Below, in pieces: positions 1 to 11,900 of a stretch of 64,000 nucleotides of DNA. A program made the translations under genes and the position numbers. Position 1 is the stretch's first letter. Every line of letters starts with the position of its first letter. Under the pieces are notes generated by a model that saw only the letters and a program-made list of their open reading frames with translations, had not been told where the DNA came from and searched no databases. Source of the DNA: Paracentrotus lividus (lineage: Eukaryota > Echinodermata > Echinoidea > Camarodonta > Echinidae); NCBI GenBank assembly GCA_940671915.1, contig CALNVZ010003433.1, positions 18,798,665 to 18,862,664 of the forward strand. The letters run 5' to 3'.

Positions 1-1620
1 AAAAAATTGTAGAATCTATTCCCACTTATCAAACTACGATGATTATTATTATATAAATAAATAAATAATTCTTGGATGTGTTGAAAACTTTCGATATATC
101 AAACTAAAAACAGTGCGTTTTTTGTGCTAGAACATAACGAAGATACTTATCTCATCAGACGATGCGAGCGCGAAGCGCGAGCCGATTTTTTTTTTTCATA
201 TATCAACCTGAAAACAGTGTCTTTTAAGCGTTTTTTTCGCTATGCTTATAAAGAACATATTTATCTCATGAAACAATTAATGCGAGCGCGAAGCGCGAGC
301 TGAACATTTTTGATATATCAACCTGAAAACAGTGCATTTTAAGCGTCTTTTTGTTATGTTTACACAGAAGATGTCTAATTAAACAATTCAAGCGCGAAGC
401 GTGAGCTGAAATTTTTTTGATATAGCAACCTAAAAAGTGTGCATTCTAAGCGCTTTATGTGCCATGGCCAAAAAGGAGATATTTATTTCGTTTAACAATG
501 CGAGCGCGAAGCGCGAGCTGTAAATTTTTAATATTTCAACCTGAAAACAGTGCATTTAAATTTAAGCGTTTTTTTTGCTATGTTTACAAAGAAGATATTC
601 ATCTCATTAAACAATGCGAGCGCGAAGCGCGAGCTGAAAATTTTTAATATTTCAATTCAACCTGAAAACAGTGCATTTAAATTTAAGCCTTTTTTCACTA
701 TGTTTACAAAGAAGATATTCATCTCATTAAACAATGCGAGCGCGAAGCGCGAGCTAAATTTTTTTGATAAAGTAACCTGAAAAGTGTGCATTCTAAGCGC
801 TTTTTGTGCTATGGTTATAAAGGAGATATTTATCTGGAACAATAAGAGCGCGAAGCGCGAGCTGAAAAATTTTAATATATCAACCAACCTGAAAACTGCA
901 TTTTAAGCGCTTTTTCGCTATGTTTACAAATAAGATATCTATCTCATTAAACAATGCGAGCGCGAAGCGCGAGCTGAAATTTTTTGATACAGCACCACTT
1001 TTTGTGCTGTGGTTATAAAGGAGATATTTATCTCATTAAACAATGCAAGCTCGAAGCGCCAGCTGAAAATTTTTGATATATCAACCTATAAAGTGTACAT
1101 TTTAAGCGCTTTTTCGCTATGTTTACAAAGAAGATATCTATCTCATTAAACAATGCGAGCGCGCAAGTGCGAAGCGAATTATCTTATATGACTTAGCACC
1201 CTGACAAACCGTGCTACATTCTACAGCGCCTTTTTGTGCCTCCAGGTTACACATCAAAGGAGAATACCTCTTATCTCAACTTAAACCATGCAATCAGCGA
1301 GCAACAAGCGCCAGCCGAAAATTTTTTGATATTCACCTGAAAAGTGTACACTTTAAGCGTTTTTTTTTTTTTTTTTTCACCTATGCTTATATAGAAGACT
1401 ATTTATCTCATTAAAACAATGCCGACACGCCATGCGAAGCGCGCGAGCCTGAAAATTTTTGATATATCAACCTGAAAAGTGTAATTTAAAGCTTTATTTT
1501 TCGCTATGCATCATATATAGAAGCATATATCTCATAAAAACAGAGCGAGCGCAAAGCGCGAGCTGAAAATTTTTATATATCAACCTGTAAAGTGTGCATT
1601 CTAAGCGGTCTTTTGTTAAA
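1..1620. repeat. Tandem satellite, about 115-bp unit, about 13 copies
   Basis: A unit of roughly 95-140 bp recurs about 13 times. Each unit has 'atatcaacctgaaaacagtg', then 'ttaagcg' plus a T-run plus 'cgctatg', then 'aaagaagatatttatctc', and ends in the GC-rich box GAGCGCGAAGCGCGAGC. The GC boxes lie near 165, 280, 390, 500, 615, 735, 850, 957, 1045, 1155, 1295, 1425 and 1545. Units 1-8 are similar; later units are increasingly degenerate. The array runs off the left edge. Short open frames through it are by-products of the repeat, not genes. The repeat sits upstream of, or within, a 5' intron of FRAS1. Confidence 0.9.
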
Positions 1621-2400
1621 ATAACTGAAAGACATCCGACGCTTATTAAAAAAAATTTAAAAAAGAGAACTCTGATACACATGACGTTTACAAAAAAAAA
1701 AATGGGAGCAGAGAGGGAGCTCAATGATATCGACCACACCCAACACCACTTGGGGAGGGAGGGGGAGGGAGGGCGGCTGCCTAATGTTTGAGCCACCTAA
1801 TATTAGCAGACCCGTTGTCATTAGTGAAAAAAAAACCTACAAACCACGATTGACAATGCGCTCCGATCCCAAGCGACCCGCGAGCCGAGCAGCACTGAGT
1901 TAAACAACTTCTTTCGTCTAAGCAGAATTCGAAATATTTATGGGAAGCATTTCAAAACAAATTAGAGCAGAAAGGGGGCGGGGCTCAAACATATCGATAC
2001 CCCTCTCCTAATTTAACATCGGGGGGGGGGGCTCATGTGCTGAGAATCCATCTAGAAAGTAGTTCCTATGTTTCTTTGAAAAAAAAATGATATGCAGCGC
2101 GGCAGCGCGAGCTAAAAATTTTGACAATAGAGACCAGAAATATAAACTTTTTATATAAAAAGATTGGTGGGGAGCCCAATGATCTTCTCAGTAAGATTAG
2201 GGGAGGGGCTTAAATGATGTCTGAGTCCCCTCCACACACAAAAAAAACAAAACAATGATGATACAAATTTTGGGGTTCAATATTATCTGAGTCATTTAAG
2301 ATTATATTATAAGGGCGATCGCCGATATCTGTACGGCATCAAAAATATTGGGGGGGCTCAACGATACCTGAGCCCCCCCGGTTCCGAAGCCCATGCATTT
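1621..2400. repeat. Degenerate satellite edge with G-run motifs
   Basis: Weak remnants of the satellite GC box appear near 1855 and 2095. Between them an imperfect unit recurs, with 'gagctcaatgatatcgac', 'ggctcaaacatatcgata', 'gagcccaatgatc' and 'ggctcaacgatacctgagcc' next to runs of G. It looks like the decayed flank of the array. No gene is seen. Confidence 0.5.
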
Positions 2401-2819
2401 TGTTTTGGTCATGTGTGGTTCATATTTTGATGCAATGAGCGCAAGTGCATCCTAAGTGATTTAGAAATAATAACCCTAGTTTGATCTCAAGATATGAATC
2501 CTGCAAAGTATCCGTGAAACATCTTGGGGAAAATAAAGACAAAAGCCATATATTCCAATACCATATATAATTTTTGAAGAGTTGAGTGAATGAAATATTG
2601 GCTTATAGTTCCTTTCAAGTTACTTTTTGTGACCCCGCTGCCTCAAAACTACCAATAAGTTGCAGTTAGAACAACAGAGCTGTGTTTGATGTCATTGGAG
2701 AGCTTTGAATCTCTAGTTTCAGATAACACATAAAACCTAAAAAATAAATGGAGCCTACTTGCTCTAATCTTTCATAGAAGGAATGATAATTTCTATAAAA
2801 TCTATGTTTAAATCTGTAG
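2401..2819. other. Unique AT-rich sequence before the first visible FRAS1 exon
   Basis: No coding exon, VWC-domain signature or recognisable repeat is visible. It ends in the acceptor 'aatctgtag' used by the first furin-like exon, so it is the 3' part of an intron whose 5' exon lies left of the window. Confidence 0.6.
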
Positions 2820-2960
2820 CCTGCCACGAAAGCTGCTCCATGTGCTCCGGGGGAACAGAATACCACTGCATGACCTGTCGATCAGGAAATCTACTCAAGT
2901 GGGGGCGCTGTGTCAGTGACTGTGGACCTGGCTTCTTCCAGTTGGATACAACCTGTCAAG
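2820..2960 (+). CDS. FRAS1 exon: furin-like repeat 1
   Basis: Reads CHESCSMCSGGTEYHCMTC and continues with RCVSDCGPGFF. Length 141 bp, phase 1-1, acceptor 'ctgtag', donor CAAG|gtaatg. It is the first exon of the gene visible in the window. Confidence 0.9.
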
Positions 2961-5900
2961 GTAATGGAAGAATATTTTTATATTTCTAGAGGATTCTGTA
3001 AGAAACCATCCGAAGGACAAACTCACCACTTGAAAAGAGGAATAATAACCCCAAAATGTTTAAGTAGGATGACAGCGAAGGTGTATTATGTGTTATATTC
3101 CCAGTTACAGCACTATCCTGTTTATTAAGGTTTTTTGGGTAAATATTTTCGATGCTGCCAGAAACTTTTGATTAGTGTGGGAGGAAATGTGCTCTATCTA
3201 AATAGGAATCAGTAGAGCAATTATACTTGGAGCTCCAAAAGTCGCTCCTGAATTAGCAGATTTATGGATTACTTGATTCAATTAATTAGGAGCCCACACA
3301 GCCCTCAGTGATACCCCATTCCCACATGAAAGGTTAACCTCTTCAAAAATGGTCAGAAAATGTGTATAGTGATGCCTTACTTGTATGCTTATGGTATAGT
3401 AGTAGCTGGCAGTTTGCCATGCATTATAGATTATCTATACAAACTTTGTACACCTTAGGAGGCATTTTTCAAGAGGTAAACATCATTGTATGTGAACGCC
3501 CCTTTATACTGACAATGTAATGCTTTGTTCAGTTTAATGTTTTCTTCTTTTGTATGACTTATTAAGTAGTAAGTAAATTAGGCTATTTCTCTGAGTTGGG
3601 TAAGCCAGTTGATTTGTGCATCATTTGTGCATAGTTTAATGTTATTCTGTGTGTATGGTTCATCAGTGTGAACAGGGTCTCAGTGGAGATCAGATGTAGA
3701 CAAAAACATGTTGGAAATCGGTGAGAGTATGTGACTGAGGGGTTCTGGAGGATTGTTTTGTCTGGGTCTAGGTGATCTCGTGGTGTGGTGAGGCCAAGAA
3801 AAGAGGAAGTCTGTGATTTGTTACTGGAAAGAAGGGATTGACGGGACAGGGTGAGATGAATATTTAGAGAGTGAGAAAGAAGAGGGAGGGCAAAACACAA
3901 GAGAACTTGTGCTTAAAGCAAGAGATGGAGAGCTACACATGGAGGGATATTTTAATTCATAATGATGAATCAATGTACCTACTTATTAATTAAAGTTGCC
4001 CATACAGGGTGCATGTGTGGATCTAGCATTTGCATTTACAAATGGTTGTTTAGGCCCAATTATCTGGAGACAATGGCAGCTCTATTATGTTTGGGCTGAT
4101 ACATTCAATTGTATGACATAAAGCTGTATCTGCTGCTGGGTGACATTGGTTTTTAATTCTTGATTGTTTGGGCCAGTCTGAGCGATTAGCAGAATGATAA
4201 ATGGGTGCATATATTTAGTTAACAAATAAGAAAATCTGTCCTGATTTTAATTATATCTGCTTCCTGGGAGTTTTTTCTTTTTTTGGATTGGCAGCTAGAT
4301 GGGTAAAATATAACAAGAGCAGAAGGGAAAGAGAGAGAGAGACAAAGAGAGAGAAAGAGAGAGGTAGTAAGATAGATAAAGAGAGAAAAATATAAATTAT
4401 AATTGGATAAAAGAAAGTCTTGGGACATGAGATAGATAAAGAGAGATATATAATTGGGTAAAAGAATCATACTGTGAGTAACATACACAATTGTTGGAAG
4501 GAAAAGGATTTCAAGGAAACGTGGGGTTAAGCAGTAATAAAAGAATTTATGACATTACAAGTATCTGCTTTAAAAAATAACCTTGAGATTTCAATTTGAC
4601 AGTGTTTTGTATGGTAGATGTTTTGATAGTGTTCAGGCACGTAGTTTGAGAGATCATCTAGATTCACTGTGTCTTGATTCAGCTCAAGAGATTCCAATTA
4701 TGCCGAAAACTGTCTTTTCAATTATTATTTCAAATTTCACATACTGTATAAGTGGTTATTTTCGCGGTGTCTTTATTTTCGCGAATTTCGCGAGTTGGTC
4801 TTCACGAAAATTTCCACTTCAATACAAGGCTATTTATAGTAATGAAATCATCACCAAAATCGCGAAATTTAGCTCTCGCGAATTTCCCCAACTAGTCCAA
4901 AATCGCGAAAATATCTGGACGCGAAAATATTGGCTTATACAGTATATTTATTTCTTTTACCCTAATCTTTCTGCCTCTTGCATCTCTTTCTCTCTCTCTC
5001 TCTCTCTCTCTCCCCCACTCTCTCCCACTCTCTAACTCTCTCGCTCTCTCTCATGCCCCTTACTTTTTTTCCTGGCATATTAGGATGTTGCAATTTGAGA
5101 TTTTCTTTTAAATTAAGATTATCTGTATTGCTCATCTTGAATTACTGTTCTCTGTCCATGGATTGATTCGTTCTCCTTTCTTCCCGAAACTATTTAGAAT
5201 TATGTGACCTTCTTCATATTCCCATTTTCTCTACTCTTAGTTCTACGTGTATACATAGATGTCATGTTTATTTATTCATGTGAAAGTACGTCAACACGAT
5301 ATGTTTACCAAGCATTACATCTGAATTGGGGAAATGCTCTCATATGGTATTTAGATCATGTAGTGGGATGACATCCATGCGTGGTATGTGTGGTTGTGTG
5401 GTTACCTCTTCTTTTATTAGAAACTTTGTTATCCAGTCTCTTCTATATCCTGTCATGAAGGATGAAAAGAATTCTTTTCCTGGTACTCGGTTATAATCTA
5501 TATCTAGTCTTTCTCTATTAATACCATTACAAATGTAATTTTTGTTCTTTTGTATACAAAATATGCCCTACAATGTGAGTGGGAACAGTTTTACAAAGAA
5601 AATAGTTTCATATTTGTGGTAAATTCAAGAGTGCCATTTGTACAATAAACAGGCTTCATTTATTCTCTACTTTACCTCTAAACTTACAAACTAATACTCT
5701 TTAAAATACAAAATATGAGCATGAACTGATTCCAATAGGGATTAACTTCAATTAATATTGAGGATAATAGCTGTTTGTGTTTCATAAGGAAAACCATAGC
5801 CCTTCCAAGTTCAAATACACTATACACAAACTAAACATTTTTTAGCAGAATGTAGTGGCAGTTGTTCTGCCTGCACTGATCCCAAGGCAGTAGACTGTGA

Positions 5901-8900
5901 TACTTGCTTTAACTTTTATCAGTAATATATTGTACATGTAAATGTCTCAACATAAAAATAATTTTTGTCCTTCCTTGCAGAATGCAATGCCAGCTGTTCT
6001 GCCTGCACTGGTCCTAAGGCATCGGATTGTGTGACATGCTCCAACTCAAGCCATGTTATACAAGATAACAGATGTGTGCCTGGGTGTGATCGACGCTACT
6101 ACCGAAGAGAGAACCATTGCTTTCGTAAGTAAAAAAGGGCTTCTTGTGAGGAATTCATCAGGAAAGGTATCTCCTTTATTGAAAAAATAGAAGATAAATA
6201 AATCTGAACAAATTACTTCAATTCAATTGCAACATTGTAAAATTGTTTTAATGCAATATTCATTGTCATTAACAGGTTGGCTCAATCAGTTGAGCGCTCG
6301 TCACATGAATGGGAGATCGTGGTTTCGATACCCGGTCGAGTCATACCAAAGACTTTAAAAATGGAAAGGGGTAATAATAACATGTTATGCAGGGCCTGCT
6401 GGGAGAACAGTTCATTAGAGCTGAAGTGGCTATCCTGGGTAAATAAGTTGCTATTATTTATTATTATATTCCACATACCAAGAATGTTGCAACAGGATTG
6501 GTCAAAAGGCAGTCACGTGATAAATTTTAGTTTTCCTATCATCAATCATCACTCGTAGTGATGGTACTTTTGAGTTTCGCTGACCACTACAGCGCCCCAT
6601 AGAGCATGTAGAGCCATAAGGGGTCATCAATTATTTTTAGGATGCGCGAAAAAAAGTGCGTTGTCACTCGGGTTTTTTTTTGTACTATCGTTTTTTTCCA
6701 TCACATGACAGATTCCTTTGTGACGTAACAATTCATTTATCTAAATTCCTTTGTTACGTCACAATCACTTCAGCCCATTTGAGCTAGGCCTACGCGTCAT
6801 GAATGAATTGCGCACATTTTATTTGTACGCGTTTATGTTACAATTACAAGTGCAGTCATCGATGACTGAGTGGATCTTTTAAGGATCAAGGAAACCTTGA
6901 ATTTCTAACCAAAATATTGGTTTTCCCAGTACTCTTAAAATGTTTCAGATGTGGAATATAAAGCAAATAATCGCCTCTTGATCCAAATGATTGGAAGTCT
7001 ATCACTTCCACAAGCTGGATGTACAGGCTATCTTCCCTCAGCTTAATTTGCTTCGGAGGAGATAGCTTATCCAGCTTGCCTGGGAAGTGATAGACTTCCC
7101 ATCATTTGGGTCAACAGTGATTATTTGTTTAATAACAGATAAAGTAATGAACAAATTGTCATGGATATTTTCATTGATTATTCTTTAACATATCCTCTTC
7201 CATTTATACAGCTTGTGATCCGTCATGTCAGCAGTGCTTTTTGGACAGTCCGTGGTGTGTGACCTGCCCTAGGAATCACTTCCTGCAGGACGGGGTCTGT
7301 GTCAGGGAGTGCAGTCTGGGATACTATCAGTCAGGGAGTGGCCATTGTGAAGGTAAGATGGAAAAAGAAAAAGGAAAGAAGAAGACAGAGAAAGTGGATA
7401 AGAGAAAAGTCAAATGGATGCATGTATTTTCCTGTCAAATTTACCTGACAGCTAAAAAGAATTTTAATCCTTGTATGAGAACCTAACTGAGGGACTTGGT
7501 AGTGAGGATGCCTCAACACTTGTGATTTTGACTATAGTATCGTTAACACGGCAAGCCTTAACTCCAAGTTAACTCCAAGTTGTCCTCGAGAACATAGTCC
7601 TCGAGGACAACTTGGAGTTAACTTGGAGTTAAGGCCCGTGTGAACGAACTCGGTGTTTATGTTCTCGAGGACAAGTCGGGGTTTATTTCCTTGACTGATC
7701 TTAGGGTTAAGGCTCGAAACTCCAAGCGGTGGGTGGTCTCCGATCGCGCGTTTGACCGTGTGGACACGATTTTAACTTGGAGTTACTGTTCTCGAGGATA
7801 AGAGTGACCTCTTGTGCAGGTTTTACACTTCCGGTTCAGTACCTCACGAAACTTTGCGCGCTCTAAAAATTAACAGCATGGCCGATTGCATAACGAGCAC
7901 GATACCTAAACTTCACTTTTGAATAATCAAATAAATAATAATCATACATTTGAAAGAAAACCTTGAAATATCAATATATTATTGGTATAATCTGCCCCTG
8001 AGTATAATGTTAAATTGTTGATACCTTACAATCCTCCTCGACGTCTAAGATCTTCAGACTCGAAATTACTTGTTGTTCCAAATCTAAAAAATCATGGGGA
8101 TCGTTCTTTGCACATGTGGTCCTTTTCTGTGGAACCATTGCCACAACAATTCGTAATATTACAAATGTTGAATGTTTCAAAACTGCACTCAATCTCATCT
8201 GTTTAAAATTGCTTCAAGTAGTTTCAATCATTTTCTTTCATTACGTGTTCATTTATTTTTATGCCTCCGCCACCGAAGGTGTGCGCGAGGCATTATGTTT
8301 TCGGGTTGTCCGTCGTCGTCCGTCCGTCCGTACGTCCGTACGTCCGTCCGTACGTCCGTCCGTCGTCGTCCGTCCGTACGTCCGTCCGTTTTCGTTCTCG
8401 CGATAACTTAAGAACCGTTTGACGGATCACTTTCAAACTTGGATCATGTATGCATATGGTAGGGACAATGATCTGATTAGATTTTGGGGTCATTAGGTCA
8501 AAGGTCAAAGGTCACAGAGGTCATTGTATGCATGAAAATGGCTCGTTCTCGCCATAACTTAAAAGCCGTTTGACGGGTCAACTTCAAACTTGGGTAATGT
8601 GTGCCTATGGGAGGGCAATGAACTGATTAGATTTAGGGTCATGAGGTCAAAGGTCAGGTCACAGATGTCATTGTATACATGAAATGGTTCGTTCTCGCAA
8701 TAACTTAAGGACGGTGACGGGTCAACTTCAACTTGAGTATGTGTGCATATGGGAGGGGCAATGAACTGATTAGATTTTGAGGTCAAAGGTCAAAGGTCAC
8801 AGAGGTATTGTATACATAAATTAGTTGTTCTCGTGATAACTTAAGAACTTGTGACGGATCATCTTCAAACTTGGTAATATGTGCATATGGAGGAGCAATG

Positions 8901-11900
8901 AACTGATTAAATGTGGGGATATGAGGTCAAAGCGACAGAGGCCATTGTATGCATGAAATGGTTGTTTGGTTACAAGTCAAAGGTCAAGGTCAAGGTGTCC
9001 GTGTATAATGAAAGTGAATAGATGATTGTGTCATATATTTCTGATCTGGCATGGCGGAGGCATAATTTCGACGTGCCGTGCGGTCGAGGATTCATCTAGT
9101 TATATATGTATCCCATCCTCTCCATGTAAGTTTTTCCTCTCCAGCGCTTTGAGCACATGATTATGTGGAGAAGCGCTTTAGAAATACTCTTCATTTATTA
9201 TTATTATTATTATTATAAATTTAATCTAAATAGAAAACAATACAAAAGAAAATGAAATAAAAAATCAATAGACTGTTTGCTGGCTTGTTTTATTTTGTTT
9301 TTATTTTGTAACACACGTGCACTTTTGAAACTTTCCACTAGTTCAGAGCTTGCAGAGGCAACTCGCTCGATAGTCGGTGGTCGACTACCTATTTATTGAT
9401 TGTTTATTTTTTTTTAAAAGAAGGTTCGAACTGAAGTTTATTACAGGTATACTTACTTCTTGGGGTATGTTATAGATTCTACTTCCGGTCATCGCGCCGC
9501 TCGCTTATCCTCGGGGATAACTATCCCCGAGGATAAGCACTCCGTGTAAACATAACTCGAGAAAAAGCCGTCGGGGTTTAAATTCTTAAGGATACAGTCC
9601 TCGAGGACTAAAACCCTGATGGTCCCGTGTGAACATAGCTTATGTTTTAATACAGTACCTACAGGGTAAGAGTTCTTGTCAAAAAGGTTTTGGGACATTC
9701 TGCATGAGCGAAATGATGTGCATCCTTTCTGTGAGGAATGCTATAATCCCATGACATTTTTCTTACAGGATCCCTAAGCATGTTTTGTTTGGTATGCCAA
9801 CAGTCTTATAATAGGGTGTAAAGTTTCAAAGGACAAGATTCTGATCATGGAACCATTCAACTTGTATCATGCTCAAGCAAAACAAACAAAATAAAAAACA
9901 CTATGCAGGAAAGATGCAAGTGTGGAGGATAGACTTTCTCTCGCGTCAGTAACAAGAGTGATTATTTTTTACAAGATATGCCAAACAGATGACTATTCTA
10001 TTGACTGAGACATGATCTTTCCTTTCCTTTAAAAGTCAAGAAACTTTTCAAAGATGTTAACAGATGCCAAAACAAGACTACCTAAACCAATATAAATATC
10101 AGCAATTTCTTGCCATTTTCTTTGCAGCGTGTTCGTTAGCTTGTCTTGCGTGTAATGGGCCTGGTATTGACCAGTGCACACAATGTCAAGGTCAGGCCGT
10201 CATCATGAATGGCTACTGTCTTTCCAACTGCTCTCTGGGAACCTTTAATCAAGATGGGCAGTGTTTAGGTAAGTTTGCAGTGACTTTTTTGTTTCTCTTT
10301 GAAATTAAATAGCCTTGTATAAGCTCTTTATTTTGCAAGGGTTTTATTCCTTGAAGTTTGCAAATCAAAGAACAAATGCAAATTTAAGATCATGTAAAAA
10401 TATCCTCACTAACATTACATGTGTCAACTTTGTCAGCATACTCAAATTTAAAGAAGCACAAATAATCTGGCAAATGCTGGCAATCACAAATCTGTACATA
10501 AAAAGAACAGTCTTTATAGTGATTTGATGCAATGGAATATGTATTTTCTTCATATTTTAAAGATTTTGTTTTATTGCATCAGAGTAAAATGAAACATGCA
10601 ACATCACATCAAAGAAACTACCTGCTTATCTGACATACTGCAATTACTTTATCACCAATTTAAACATTTAAAAAATTATTTTATTTTGCCTTCCTTATTG
10701 TCCCTCCCGACTTGTGTAGATTGTGACCCCTCCTGCCATCAATGCGAAGGTCCAAGCCAATCAGACTGTACATCGTGTAGGGCTGCCACAGAGATGGTTC
10801 AGAGCAGACCACCTTTCAGGGGACAGGTTCAAGGGGCTTGTTCAGCCACCTGCATCGAGGGATACTTCCCAAGTGCAAATGGAGTATGCATGCGTAAGTA
10901 ATATGAGTAGATTCAACAGTTGTTTATTTTAACAATTTTGTTGCTTCTTCCACAGAAGGGTACAAACAGATGTTTGGGGGCCAATTAGTGGATCTTAAAA
11001 CAAAAATGCTCTCTCTCTCTCTCTCTCTCTCTATATCTCTCTCTCTTTCTCTCTCTATCTCTCTCTATCTCTTTCTCTCTGTTCCACATTCCTTGTTCGG
11101 CTATTCCAGTATTCTTGCTTGTTGTGAGACTCTTATATCTAACTTCCACTTCCAACAAAAGTCATCCTCTATGTTGCTGTCAGAGTAATAGATTTACATA
11201 ATAAAAAAATAATGCTTAATATTATTATATGTAAACATACATGTGATATGATGTTATACTTATATTTCAAAATTGCAGTACAATCAATTAATATATAAAG
11301 TAAAAGAGAGAAAAAAATAATTTGTAGAGTTTGTTTAGAAACCTCAATACTATCACTGATTATTTTCCAGCTTGCAACCCATCTTGCCTGACCTGTTCTG
11401 ATTCTATGATTGATGCCTGTCTATCATGTCGACCTCCATTGCTCCTTAACCTGGGATACTGTATAAGGAGCTGTGGGGAAAGACAGGTGGACGTTGGTGG
11501 AATATGTGTTGGTAAGTTACCTCTCAAACATTAATTCTGTTAAAAATGATATTGATTCAATTAATTCTGTGGACATTATTTCATCAAGTACTTGTAGGAA
11601 AGACTTGGATTACAATTACTTTGTGTTATTTTTAAGGATGGGTTTATTGTTGGCGCTAAAAATGAAGTCGGGAGTTTTGACTAGAAATTGTCTCTAGAAC
11701 AACTGCTAATATACTGGTGCGTGAGTCATACAATGTTCAGACACATTCTAATTTCATTTGGGAAAATAGATGATACATGTAGATGGAAATGATGATGTTG
11801 ATAATGGTGAGGATGATGATGAGGATGACGATTACGATGAGGATGATTATGATGAATATAATGATGTGTTTCTTTTGTAGTATCTGTTTTGTTGTTGTTG

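Larger units (their letters stand above)
2961..5980 (+). other. Intron between furin-like exons 1 and 2
   Basis: About 3 kb without coding sequence. It holds a GA-rich tract (about 4328-4402), a TA-flanked MITE (4744-4942), a (CT)n tract (about 4984-5052) and a degenerate copy of the next exon (5849-5925). The rest is unique AT-rich sequence. An open frame of about 105 codons on the minus strand (3583-3900) resembles nothing I know. Confidence 0.8.
8261..9063. mobile_element. TIR element with four internal tandem units
   Basis: ATGCCTCCGCCA (8261-8272) and TGGCGGAGGCAT (9052-9063) form a 12-bp inverted repeat. A (GTCC/GTAC)n block (about 8305-8385) is followed by four diverged units starting near 8393, 8545, 8690 and 8827 with 'gttctcgcgataactta'. 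Each unit ends in AGGTCA half-sites. No protein is encoded. I recall similar 'atgcctccgcc' repeats from marine invertebrates but cannot name a family. Confidence 0.65.
7353..10127 (+). other. Repeat-rich intron between furin-like exons 3 and 4
   Basis: No exon is visible. It carries a 35-bp perfect palindrome (7556-7634), a TIR element with nuclear-receptor half-sites (8261-9063), a LINE/SINE 3' tail (about 9130-9222) and a second palindrome (9503-9538). The remainder is unique AT-rich sequence. Confidence 0.8.

Noticed and set aside
550-780. Open frame with repeated ISLNNASAKREL text
   Set aside because: It is simply two satellite units read in one frame; the frame is lost in other units.
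1-1620. CRISPR-like spacing of a GC-rich repeat about every 115 bp
   Set aside because: The intervals between the GC boxes are homologous to each other, the repeat is imperfect, and the setting is a eukaryotic genome. It is a satellite.
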